From: Ignavibacteria bacterium
GTDB taxonomy: Bacteria > Bacteroidota > Ignavibacteria > Tepidaquicellales > Tepidaquicellaceae
Assembly: GCA_018058125.1 (NCBI GenBank)
Contig: JAGPCH010000067.1
Span: 1-7,126, forward strand
Direction: 5' to 3'
Length of the DNA: 7,126 nucleotides
Part shown: piece after piece, positions 1 through 6,311 of the stretch
Layout: the number at the start of each line of letters is the position of its first letter
How positions within the stretch are numbered: the stretch's first letter is position 1
Notes under the pieces: model-generated
What the model saw: the letters and a program-made list of their open reading frames with translations, nothing else
Told to the model about the DNA's origin: nothing
Databases searched by the model: none
Translations under genes and position numbers: made by a program

Positions 1-708
1 TGTTGATATATTTACACCTGCCTGAGTAGTGTTGTTTTCACCATTATAGATCGCAGCAGGAGCACCTCCGGATTCAGCATTAACGATCCAACCTTTCTGA
101 CCTCTGATCCTTCTTACTTCTGAAGCATGTCTCGCTTCGACCGAATGAATCTGTAGCGCTGCAGTTAATACAGCGCTATTCCCCATTAGATTACCTGCCT
201 GACCTTTATAAGCACGTACGCCTGTGTCCTCAAAAGCCTGTGAAATAGTAAGGAAAGTTGCATAGTCAGTAAAAACATTCGGATATGTTCCTCCCGCAGT
301 AAAGTCGAATAAAGGCTGAGCAATAGGCGTACCGTTTAAATCCTGAATTGTTTGTCTCAAAACCGTAACGTGTGCAGTTTCATGCTTGCCGATTTGTAAA
401 AATACAGGTCTGTCACTCGCAGGTATCAAGCCCCCTGCAGCAAGACCCTGCACATAAAATTGAGCTTCAAGATATTCAAGAGTTAATGCAAAATTAAGAG
501 TATCTATTACTGTTTGACCTGATTGCGCAGAAGCTGTCCTGGATAACACTGATAAACCGAACATTACAGGTAATGAAGCCATAATGGCTTTAATTCCTTT
601 ATCTCCGGCTTTATTCAGTATTTCTCTTCTTGATACCGGAATATCCGGAAACTTTATATCGGTAGTGCTTAGATTATTTAAACTGTTTAATAATTTGGTG
701 ATTTTCAT
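1..708 (-). CDS. Tat-exported ferritin-like protein (Ferritin_2 type), 3' end cut by window
   Basis: The frame is open from the ATG at 708 to the window edge and gives 236 residues with no stop, so the C-terminus is missing. The N-terminus carries a twin-arginine motif (SRREIL, residues 26-31), a hydrophobic stretch at about 38-55 and an ASA/Q signal peptidase I site after residue 61, pointing to Tat export as a soluble protein. The mature part has the helix signatures of the Ferritin_2/DUF4439-like superfamily: LEYLEAQFY (77-85), KHETAH (108-113), FEDTGVRAY (159-167) and SVEARHA (189-195). Likely metal ligands are E81, E110, H113, E160, E191 and H194, by analogy with four-helix di-iron or di-manganese proteins. 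It is the second gene of an operon with its paralogue at 719-1435; the gap is 10 bp and its AAGGAG site overlaps the upstream stop. Substrate and exact activity are unknown; oxidant or metal handling in the periplasm is an inference. The family call is firm, the role is not. Confidence 0.88.
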   Translation of the reverse strand, partial: MKITKLLNSLNNLSTTDIKFPDIPVSRREILNKAGDKGIKAIMASLPVMFGLSVLSRTASAQSGQTVIDTLNFALTLEYLEAQFYVQGLAAGGLIPASDRPVFLQIGKHETAHVTVLRQTIQDLNGTPIAQPLFDFTAGGTYPNVFTDYATFLTISQAFEDTGVRAYKGQAGNLMGNSAVLTAALQIHSVEARHASEVRRIRGQKGWIVNAESGGAPAAIYNGENNTTQAGVNIST

Positions 709-714
709 AATATT

Positions 715-720
715 CTCCTT
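715..720 (-). promoter_or_regulatory. Ribosome binding site AAGGAG of the second ferritin-like gene
   Basis: Read on the minus strand, AAGGAG lies 6 bases before the ATG at 708 and overlaps the TAA stop of the upstream gene (719-721). It fixes the start codon of the downstream gene and suggests translational coupling within the operon. Confidence 0.8.
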
Positions 721-1435
721 ATGCTAAATTATTAGCTGAAATTTTAGTTGATAAAAAACCATTAGCGGCTTGAATTACCTGGCTCGGTAGCATTTGCCTG
801 TCAAGACCGGAAGTATCTATTACATCATCACCGGCAAAATCCGGCGATCGTGGATTAAGCAGATCCCGGATCGCTGCGGCATGTCTAGCTTCTACTGAGA
901 CTATTTTTCCCGCAAGTACCAGATAATCAGGGTTTACAATAAGATAAGCTGCACCGTTGTATGCAGCAACACCCAAATCTTCAAATACTTTAGCAGTTCC
1001 TAAAACACTGCTCCTGCTGGAAAAGTCTATTGAACTGAAATCAACATCAAGAGAAGCAATTGCGCTGCCACCGAGAGCGGCTTTGAAAAACTCTCTGTGC
1101 GCAATTTCGTGTTCTCTTATATCAGTTAAAATCTGTTGTTCCTCAGAAGTTGCACCATTATAAAAAGAACTTACCACTTTCACATAAAAAGCTGCTTCAA
1201 GTTGCTCCAGAGCATACGCGTAGTTCAATACTCCTGTATCTCCGCTACCAACGTCAATGGCAGATGCGCCGGGAGTAATCATATTGTCATCATCACTGCA
1301 GGCTTGAAGTCCAATTGTAAGGGCTGCTGCTGTCATTCCAGAAAACAATAGGAATTTTCTCCTGCTCACCGGAGAACTTATAATTCCTTTTACATTATTC
1401 TCTGAGTCTTTTGGTTTGATTTTTATTTCATTCAT
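719..1435 (-). CDS. Tat-dependent ferritin-like lipoprotein (Ferritin_2 type)
   Basis: Complete protein of 238 residues. The start at 1435 is supported by AAGGAA (1443-1448 on the minus strand) seven bases upstream. The N-terminus has the twin-arginine motif SRRKFL (24-29), a hydrophobic segment at about 29-45 and a lipobox LQAC with Cys46, followed by SDDD; this predicts Tat export and lipidation, with acidic residues after the Cys. The mature domain repeats the ferritin-like helix signatures of the neighbouring paralogue: LEQLEAAFY (76-84), EHEIAH (108-113), FEDLGVAAY (151-159) and SVEARHA (180-186). Probable metal ligands are E80, E110, H113, E152, E182 and H185. These signatures fit the Ferritin_2 family (PF13668), also annotated as desiccation-related or ferritin-like domain proteins. 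It is the first gene of a two-gene operon and probably arose by tandem duplication. Function within the family is poorly defined; envelope metal or oxidative-stress roles are inference. Confidence 0.9.
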   Translation of the reverse strand: MNEIKIKPKDSENNVKGIISSPVSRRKFLLFSGMTAAALTIGLQACSDDDNMITPGASAIDVGSGDTGVLNYAYALEQLEAAFYVKVVSSFYNGATSEEQQILTDIREHEIAHREFFKAALGGSAIASLDVDFSSIDFSSRSSVLGTAKVFEDLGVAAYNGAAYLIVNPDYLVLAGKIVSVEARHAAAIRDLLNPRSPDFAGDDVIDTSGLDRQMLPSQVIQAANGFLSTKISANNLA

Positions 1436-1483
1436 AACATATTCCTTTCAGTTTTATTTGTAATTTTTTTACATATGATTGAA

Positions 1484-1498
1484 TAACTATTTTAGTTA
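1484..1498. promoter_or_regulatory. Dyad TAACTA-TTT-TAGTTA, possible operator
   Basis: A perfect inverted repeat with 6-bp arms and a 3-bp centre lies about 50 bp upstream of the start of the first ferritin-like gene, where an operator could sit over or near its promoter. It contains G/C pairs in the arms, unlike most AT-only dyads here. No regulator is encoded in the window, so the binding role is only a suggestion. Confidence 0.25.
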
Positions 1499-1520
1499 CG
1501 GCAAATATTAAAAAGCGGAT

Positions 1521-1535
1521 TTTTTAATTATTAAA
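1521..1535. repeat. AT-rich dyad, copy 1 of TTTTTAATTATTAA
   Basis: The 14-mer TTTTTAATTATTAA at 1521-1534 is centred on a 13-bp perfect dyad (1523-1535, TTTAAT-T-ATTAAA). The same 14-mer occurs again at 1731-1744 in the same divergent intergenic region, with the dyad centres 210 bp apart. Low complexity makes chance a real possibility. Confidence 0.3.
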
Positions 1536-1588
1536 GTTTGTATTTAATTTTATCTGCCAGCAAACTTTTCTGTCCTTAAATTTTTATG

Positions 1589-1608
1589 AAAAGCAGAATC
1601 GTGCTTTT
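1589..1608. other. Small hairpin AAAAGCA-N6-TGCTTTT
   Basis: Perfect 7-bp arms (1589-1595 and 1602-1608) enclose a 6-base loop. The stem is weak, with only two G-C pairs, and lies between divergent genes where no terminator is needed. It could be a protein-binding dyad or a weak bidirectional stop. I see no gene attached to it. Confidence 0.2.
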
Positions 1609-1727
1609 AAAAATAAAGAGTATAAAAATTTTCAAACCCTTTTATTTAATTGTGCAGTAATCATATTCTGTGTTTATGAATGAAATGCAATGTATAAAAC
1701 ATAAAAAATTAAATATAAAAATGAATA

Positions 1728-1759
1728 TTGTTTTTAATTATTAAGTGAATTAAGTTTTG
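1728..1759 (+). promoter_or_regulatory. Possible Bacteroidota-type promoter of the 1785 gene
   Basis: TTG at 1728-1730 is followed after 20 bases by TAAGTTTTG (1751-1759). This resembles the Bacteroidota sigma consensus TTTG-N17-23-TAnnTTTG, with the -33 element one base short and one extra base inside the -7 element. A start site near 1766 would leave a leader of about 19 bases containing the GGAG site. An overlapping TTGACA (1757-1762) was considered as a -35 box, but its -10 would fall on the start codon. Weak evidence. Confidence 0.3.
1731..1744. repeat. AT-rich dyad, copy 2 of TTTTTAATTATTAA
   Basis: Second exact copy of the 14-mer found at 1521-1534. Here the dyad is TTAAT-T-ATTAA (1734-1744). 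It lies inside the spacer of the proposed promoter for the 1785 gene, so if it binds a protein it could block that promoter. Confidence 0.3.
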
Positions 1760-1784
1760 ACAAATAAAATATACGGAGTTAATC

Positions 1785-2972
1785 ATGAATGACGAAAATA
1801 AAAATAATAAGAACAATCCGGATAAACTGCTAACAGGAAATCCAAAGGAAGATGATAAAAAGAAAGACATTCAGAACATTCAGGAAGAAATAGAAAAAGA
1901 CCTGCGGGAAAATCCTAAGTATAATGTCTTCTTTGAAAAATACCACCCAAACTCGAAAGATCTTTTTATTGATTCGTATAAATGGAAAAAGTCAGACTGG
2001 CTGAAGTATGAGGATATCTATTTAAATTCAGAAGAAGAGGCTGTCTTTAAATATAAAGTTATGGCAGAAGAATGTCTCTGGCAGATACAGCAGAAAAAAC
2101 TGTTTGATCTGCAGTGTCAGTGGCGTGCAGAGAATATTGTAGTTAAGGAAATCCGGTTCACCGGAGATTTTATGAAGTGGGAAAGGAATATCAGAAATTG
2201 TTCCTTCATAGAGCCTATAAGTGAAGATGAAGTTGAATTGTATAAGGAATATATTTTATCGGATGATTTTGAAAGATTTTATTTTGAATCTGACATTGAC
2301 TGGCAGAATTATTATGAGATAAAAAGGAATTTTCATTCGGAAGATAATTATGATGAGTTTAGTGACGGACATTATCCCGAATGGTATCAGTATTATGACA
2401 GCAGATACGGAACTTCACAGTTTTTGAATCTGCCAGATATCAGAGGAGAAAAAGAAAATTCTTATAGTACTGCCTATCATTTAAACAAAGGCATTGAACT
2501 TGAAAATGAAAAAAAGAAGAAAATCGCTGACGGAACTTACAAGGAACAGATCTACGATAAACGCTCTTATGCAGGAGCATATGGAGAAGTTCTTGAAGAA
2601 TTCGTAATGAACTTTGAGAATGAAAAGATTCAGAGATTGTACAGGGCTGATCTGGCTATGCCAATGGAAATTGAAGATGATGAGGAATTGTACAGATCGC
2701 TAACTACTCTGATCGAAGCAAAGGAAAAAATAGAAATGAATTTTGCAGAAGACTGGAGAAGCGCAATTATTAATACTGCCAGACAATACGAAAATTCGAA
2801 AATCTATGAATGCTTTGACAATGTGTATAATGACTATCTTCAGAGAAAACAATTGGGGATATCATATGACTATACGGAAGATAAGTCCCTTGAGAGAATG
2901 TATGTGCATTCGAAAAATATTATACTAGCCGGAAGGAAAATCAAAGGGGAACCTGAAGATTTTAATTTTTAG
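1785..2972 (+). CDS. Unrecognised acidic, aromatic-rich protein of 395 residues
   Basis: I do not recognise this protein or any domain in it. The ATG at 1785 is supported by GGAG at 1775-1778, six bases upstream. There is no signal peptide, lipobox or membrane segment, so it is probably cytoplasmic. Residues 1-40 are low-complexity, rich in Asn, Lys, Asp and Glu, and look disordered. The remainder is strongly charged and unusually rich in aromatics: eight Trp (67, 72, 99, 113, 132, 173, 200, 324) and many Tyr, with clusters such as HYPEWYQYYDSRYG (196-209). Charged stretches at 29-42, 236-248 and 296-320 look helical. Cys at 97, 111, 139 and 343 form no metal motif. The gene ends 46 bp before priA on the same strand with no obvious terminator between, so co-transcription with priA is plausible but does not by itself assign a function. 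Normal codon choice and the long intact frame argue that it is a real gene. Confidence 0.85.
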   Translation: MNDENKNNKNNPDKLLTGNPKEDDKKKDIQNIQEEIEKDLRENPKYNVFFEKYHPNSKDLFIDSYKWKKSDWLKYEDIYLNSEEEAVFKYKVMAEECLWQIQQKKLFDLQCQWRAENIVVKEIRFTGDFMKWERNIRNCSFIEPISEDEVELYKEYILSDDFERFYFESDIDWQNYYEIKRNFHSEDNYDEFSDGHYPEWYQYYDSRYGTSQFLNLPDIRGEKENSYSTAYHLNKGIELENEKKKKIADGTYKEQIYDKRSYAGAYGEVLEEFVMNFENEKIQRLYRADLAMPMEIEDDEELYRSLTTLIEAKEKIEMNFAEDWRSAIINTARQYENSKIYECFDNVYNDYLQRKQLGISYDYTEDKSLERMYVHSKNIILAGRKIKGEPEDFNF

Positions 2973-3018
2973 AATTATTATTGTGAATGTTTTTATTGAT
3001 AGACCATAAATTGAATTA

Positions 3019-5535
3019 ATGAACGAGCTTTTTGTCAATGTTGCAATAAACCTGCCTGTAGATTCACTTTTTACATACAAGATCCCTGCTTATTTATCTG
3101 AGACTGCTGAACCCGGAAAGAGGGTACTGGTCAATTTCGGAAAGAAAGTGCTTACGGGGATTATTGTAGAAAAAATAAATTCAACAGACCTTAAGCGTGT
3201 CCGGGATATTAAATCTGTTGTAGACAAGGAGATTGTAATTACAGATGAAATGATCAGATTCTGCCGCTGGATATCGGATTATTACGTATCGCCGCTGGGA
3301 GAAGTGATCTTTTCTGCTATCCCCGGGCATATTAATACCCGATCGGAGATACATTATAGCCTGAGCGATGATCATGAGGAAAAATTAAATGAACTTAAAA
3401 AAGTTAATGAAAAGGAAGAGATATTAATAGATGTTATAAGATTGCTCGAAGCTGACAAAAGACCGGGAATGACAGCAAAGCAACTGGCTTCCAGATTAAA
3501 CCTGAAAGACATTTCAGCTCAATTAAAGAAATTAGCGGAAACAGGAATAGTTGTTACAGGCAATCTTTACTCAAAACCTACAGGAGAAAAATTAATAAAA
3601 GTCGTTAAAAAAAACTTTAAGGAAGAAGATATAAGCCTTTTAATTAAAGAACTTAAACTTCGTTCGAAGAAGCAGATTCTTGTCCTCGAATTGCTTACCG
3701 GAAGAGATACTATTGAATATTCGGAACTGAAAAAAACAACTGACATTTCGTTAACCTCTCTGAGGTCTCTTGAAGAAAAAGAGCTTTTGAAGATAAGTGA
3801 AGTAAGAGTTCACAGGGATTCTGAAGGTATATTTACAGAAGACTCGAAAGAGTTTGATTTAAATAATGATCAGAAAAATGCGATTGAATCAATTAATAAA
3901 AGCATTGAGGAAGAGGCATTTAAAGTTTATATGCTGCACGGAGTTACCGGCAGCGGTAAAACAGAGATCTATATTGACATCATAAGAAAAGTTTTAAAAA
4001 AAGGAAGGACTGCAATTGTATTAGTGCCTGAAATTTCTCTGACTCCTCAGCTTATTCACCGATTCCGCAATGTGTTTGGAAGTAAAGCCGGAGTAATTCA
4101 CAGTAAATTATCACCCGGAGAAAGACTGGATACATTTGACAGGATAGTAAATGGTTCTTTTAAGATAATAATAGGAGCAAGGTCAGCATTGTTTGCGCCA
4201 TTAAAGAATATCGGAATAATAATAGCAGATGAGGAACATGACAGTTCATATAAACAGGAAAATTCCCCGAGATACAACGGCAGGGATTCTGCAATATACA
4301 GAGCAAAGTTAAACAATGCTGTGATGGTTCTGGGTTCGGCGACTCCATCAGTTGAGTCATACCATAATGCGCTTTCCGGAAAATACGAGCTTATAAGTTT
4401 GCCGGAGCGGGTATCCGGAACAACTATGCCGGATATTAAGATAATTGATCTTTTAAAAAGGGATAAAGAAGATTTTGACAGATCAAAGCTGGACTTTTTT
4501 GATACAATAGATAAAGTTAAGATAAGATTTTTATCCAAAGAACTTATATTTGAGATCGGGGAAAGGCTTTCAAAAGGTGAGAGTACAATTATACTTCAGA
4601 ACAGGAGAGGTTATCATTCATATCTTGAGTGTATAGAATGCGGGAATGTGGAAATGTGCACGAGATGCAGTATCTCTCTTACATATCATAAAGGAATTGA
4701 CACACTGAAATGTCATTATTGCGGATTGGTCAAAAGATACACAGGAGTTTGTTCTGAATGTAAATCCAGCAAACTCATTCCGAAAGGAGCCGGCACAGAG
4801 AGAGTTGAAGAGGAGCTGCAGAAAATTTTCCCTACTGCCCGGATAAAGCGATTGGATTCAGATTCCATAACTTCCGGTAAAATGTATCAGCAGATATTAA
4901 AGGATTTTTATGATAAGAAAATAGACATACTTACCGGGACACAGATCATTTCAAAAGGACTGGATTTTCCGGATGTGACGCTTGCGGCTGTTGTGAATGC
5001 AGATCTTGGATTGCTGACTCCGGATTTCCGCGCGACCGAAAGGACATTTCAGATTCTCACACAAATATCCGGAAGAAGCGGGAGAAGTGCTAACAAAGGT
5101 GAGGTTATAATTCAGACAAACCATTCCGAGTTTGATGTATTTAATGATGTTAAGAATCATGATTATAAAAGATTCTATGAAAATGAGATCAGGATCCGTG
5201 AACAGTTGAACTATCCGCCGTTCAGCAGACTTGTAATAATTGAAACAAGATCTGAAGACAAGCTGCTTGCAGAGTCAAAGATAAAAGAGTTATACAATTT
5301 TGTAAAAAGCAGGGATAAAAATTTATTTCTGGAAATACTTCCTCCTATACCTCCGTTATTTTCAAAACTAAAAGACAACTACAGATTTCATCTGATAATA
5401 AAATCCTCTAAAGAGAAAGACATATCAGGAAGATACCTGAATACTATTCTAAAAAATGCAAAAACTTATTCAAAGAAAAACTTTCCGGGGAAGGTGAGTG
5501 TGACAATTGATGTAGATGCAGTCAACCTGCTTTGA
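3019..5535 (+). CDS. priA: Primosomal protein N' (replication restart helicase PriA)
   Basis: A superfamily 2 3'-to-5' DNA helicase that recognises stalled or abandoned forks and reloads the replicative helicase. The 838 residues are somewhat longer than Escherichia coli PriA (about 730). The N-terminal 3'-DNA-binding domain is recognisable (VNVAINLPVDSLFTYKIP at 6-23, then PGKRVLVNFG). A winged-helix-like region at about 130-265 precedes the motor. Motor motifs: Walker A GVTGSGKT (308-315), DEEH (404-407), GSATPS (439-444), TGTQIISKGLDFP (639-651) and QISGRSGR (682-689). The zinc-binding insert keeps all eight cysteines: C538, C541, C547, C550, C565, C568, C578 and C581. The C-terminal domain runs from about 715 to the end. 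The start ATG at 3019 has no Shine-Dalgarno sequence (TTGAATTA before it), but the protein begins exactly where PriA should. The gene is intact, 46 bp after the unknown gene, and followed by a heptamer repeat that might end its transcript. Confidence 0.97.
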   Translation: MNELFVNVAINLPVDSLFTYKIPAYLSETAEPGKRVLVNFGKKVLTGIIVEKINSTDLKRVRDIKSVVDKEIVITDEMIRFCRWISDYYVSPLGEVIFSAIPGHINTRSEIHYSLSDDHEEKLNELKKVNEKEEILIDVIRLLEADKRPGMTAKQLASRLNLKDISAQLKKLAETGIVVTGNLYSKPTGEKLIKVVKKNFKEEDISLLIKELKLRSKKQILVLELLTGRDTIEYSELKKTTDISLTSLRSLEEKELLKISEVRVHRDSEGIFTEDSKEFDLNNDQKNAIESINKSIEEEAFKVYMLHGVTGSGKTEIYIDIIRKVLKKGRTAIVLVPEISLTPQLIHRFRNVFGSKAGVIHSKLSPGERLDTFDRIVNGSFKIIIGARSALFAPLKNIGIIIADEEHDSSYKQENSPRYNGRDSAIYRAKLNNAVMVLGSATPSVESYHNALSGKYELISLPERVSGTTMPDIKIIDLLKRDKEDFDRSKLDFFDTIDKVKIRFLSKELIFEIGERLSKGESTIILQNRRGYHSYLECIECGNVEMCTRCSISLTYHKGIDTLKCHYCGLVKRYTGVCSECKSSKLIPKGAGTERVEEELQKIFPTARIKRLDSDSITSGKMYQQILKDFYDKKIDILTGTQIISKGLDFPDVTLAAVVNADLGLLTPDFRATERTFQILTQISGRSGRSANKGEVIIQTNHSEFDVFNDVKNHDYKRFYENEIRIREQLNYPPFSRLVIIETRSEDKLLAESKIKELYNFVKSRDKNLFLEILPPIPPLFSKLKDNYRFHLIIKSSKEKDISGRYLNTILKNAKTYSKKNFPGKVSVTIDVDAVNLL

Positions 5536-5549
5536 TTAGGAATTTAAAA

Positions 5550-5612
5550 GATTTTTGATTTTGGATTTTTGATCTTTGATTTTGCATCTTTGAATTTTGA
5601 TTTGGAAATTGG
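5550..5612 (+). repeat. Heptameric repeat tract, left arm (consensus GATTTTT/G)
   Basis: Nine consecutive 7-bp units can be read without a phase break: GATTTTT, GATTTTG, GATTTTT, GATCTTT, GATTTTG, CATCTTT, GAATTTT, GATTTGG, AAATTGG. The tract begins 14 bp after the priA stop. It is complementary to the tract at 5638-5672: 5557-5573 and 5649-5665 form an exact 17-bp inverted repeat, and 28 of 35 positions match over the five aligned units. As RNA this could fold into a long hairpin downstream of priA. Confidence 0.85.
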
Positions 5613-5637
5613 AATTATTTATAACCTATGCTTATTG

Positions 5638-5672
5638 AGAAATCCCAAATCAAAAATCCAAAATCCCAAATC
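5638..5672 (-). repeat. Heptameric repeat tract, right arm (inverted)
   Basis: Read on the minus strand from 5672 there are five 7-bp units: GATTTGG, GATTTTG, GATTTTT, GATTTGG, GATTTCT. The orientation is opposite to the tract at 5550-5612, with 25 bp between them. The arm ends 7 bp from the 3' end of the tRNA gene, so a transcript of the tRNA would run straight into it and the two arms could pair behind the tRNA. There is no clear run of T beyond the stem, so it is not a textbook intrinsic terminator for either direction. Confidence 0.85.
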
Positions 5673-5679
5673 GAACAAG

Positions 5680-5751
5680 TACCCCTGCAAGGATTTGAAC
5701 CCTGACTAATGGTTCCGAAGACCATTGTGCTATCCATTACACCACAGAGGC
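5680..5751 (-). tRNA. tRNA-Arg (anticodon TCG)
   Basis: On the minus strand 72 bases fold as a full cloverleaf. The acceptor GCCTCTG pairs with CAGGGGT (including a G-U at 1-72 and a U-G at position 4). The D stem GTGT/GCAC closes loop AATGGATA. The anticodon stem ATGGT/ACCAT closes loop CTTCGGA, giving anticodon TCG (plus-strand 5716-5718), which reads CGA. The variable loop is four bases (TAGT). The T stem CAGGG/CCTTG closes TTCAAAT. C35, A20 in the D loop and A73 agree with arginine identity. CCA is not encoded: the bases after A73 are CTT, so CCA must be added by nucleotidyltransferase. The gene stands alone and is flanked on both sides by 7-bp periodic repeats. Confidence 0.95.
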
Positions 5752-5770
5752 AATTTTAATTATAAATTTA

Positions 5771-5833
5771 AGAATTACGAATTTAGAATTACGAATTTAG
5801 AGTTACGAATTTAGAAATTTAGAATTCAAGATT
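5771..5833. repeat. Second heptameric tract (GAATT every 7 bp)
   Basis: Three 14-bp units, two exact AGAATTACGAATTT (5771-5784, 5785-5798) and one with a single change (5799-5812), each consist of two heptamers, AGAATTA and CGAATTT. The pattern then decays through AGAAATT, TAGAATT and CAAGATT to about 5833, with one single-base phase shift. The 7-bp period is the same as in the tracts left of the tRNA, but the consensus differs. It begins 19 bp upstream of the tRNA 5' end, where the tRNA promoter would be expected. Confidence 0.8.
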
Positions 5834-6104
5834 AAAGTTAATTGCATCAGAGAAATGTAAACCGCCAAACATCTCATGCCGGCATTCTCCGGACTTACAA
5901 ATATCATTTACAATATTAATACCGCTATTCCGCCAAATCATACCAAATTTAGTTTAATATATGAGAAAACTTATTCGGCTTATTTTAAGAAAACTTTTTA
6001 CTAAAATATTCGATCAGGTTTCATTTTACTAAATAATTAATTACTTGAAATTTTACATTTTATTGAATTTTGTATAATCTAAGAATAATTTTATTATTAT
6101 TATG
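5834..6104. other. AT-rich intergenic DNA with a small GC-richer pocket
   Basis: No gene is supported here. The one distinct element is a GC-richer pocket at about 5860-5935. It holds the palindromes GCCGGC (5878-5883) and TCCGGA (5888-5893) and two copies of CCGCCAAA (5862-5869 and 5930-5937). Short reading frames cross it on both strands (42 codons plus, 40 codons minus), neither with a ribosome binding site. The rest is AT-rich filler with a run of TTA/ATT triplets near 6090-6103. Confidence 0.6.
6052..6078 (+). promoter_or_regulatory. Possible promoter TTTACA-N15-TATAAT
   Basis: A perfect TATAAT (6073-6078) is preceded by TTTACA (6052-6057) at a short 15-bp spacing. A start near 6085 would give the secreted-protein gene a leader of about 225 bases containing the 11-bp repeats and the orphan ribosome binding site. 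In DNA this AT-rich a TATAAT can arise by chance, and Bacteroidota promoters usually look different. Confidence 0.22.
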
Positions 6105-6159
6105 TTAGAATTTTGTTAGAATATTGTTAGAATTTTGTTAGAATATTGTTAGAATATTT
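6105..6159 (+). repeat. Five tandem 11-bp repeats TTAGAATWTTG
   Basis: Five contiguous 11-bp units run without a break: TTAGAATTTTG, TTAGAATATTG, TTAGAATTTTG, TTAGAATATTG, TTAGAATATTT. The first four alternate T and A at position 8, suggesting that a 22-bp pair was duplicated. The period is close to one helical turn. They lie about 150 bp upstream of the secreted-protein gene. Confidence 0.9.
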
Positions 6160-6196
6160 TTTAATTTTGAAATAATTTTTTATTGAATTAAAACCG

Positions 6197-6204
6197 AAAG
6201 GAGG
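6197..6204 (+). promoter_or_regulatory. Orphan Shine-Dalgarno sequence AAAGGAGG
   Basis: This near-perfect anti-16S complement sits in otherwise very AT-rich leader DNA, 107 bases before the ATG at 6312, too far to serve it. The only start-like codon at usable spacing is TTG at 6209, followed at once by TAA (6212-6214), a start-stop pair. The site overlaps the palindrome AGGATCCT (6202-6209). A regulatory leader, a remnant of a lost gene, or chance are all possible. Confidence 0.4.
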
Positions 6205-6311
6205 ATCCTTGTAATTCTATTTGCAATAAAGTTATATTGTAACATTGTTATTTTGTAAAAATCATTTGATTCAAATTAATTTTTCTACTAAAACTTAAAA
6301 CAAAATTAAAA

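Noticed and set aside
682..689. Residues 682-689 of PriA, QISGRSGR, as a defective helicase motif VI
   Set aside because: The arginines are kept; the Ser for Ala changes relative to the common QVAGRAGR form are mild and all other motifs are intact. Coordinates here are protein residues.
1586..1660. 24-residue Lys-rich frame in the divergent intergenic region
   Set aside because: No ribosome binding site and AT-driven composition; a similar 22-residue frame at 1676-1744 is equally unsupported.
1757..1785. TTGACA as a sigma-70 -35 box for the 1785 gene
   Set aside because: A -10 at normal spacing would overlap the start codon and leave no room for the GGAG site used for translation.
5680..5751. 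tRNA as an integration (att) site of a genomic island
   Set aside because: No repeat of the tRNA 3' end elsewhere in the window and no integrase or mobile gene nearby.
5550..5833. CRISPR array
   Set aside because: The units are contiguous heptamers without spacers, and no cas gene is present.
5876..6004. 42-residue plus-strand frame starting ATG at 5876
   Set aside because: No ribosome binding site, no recognisable sequence, and an equally good 40-residue frame lies on the other strand of the same pocket; probably chance.
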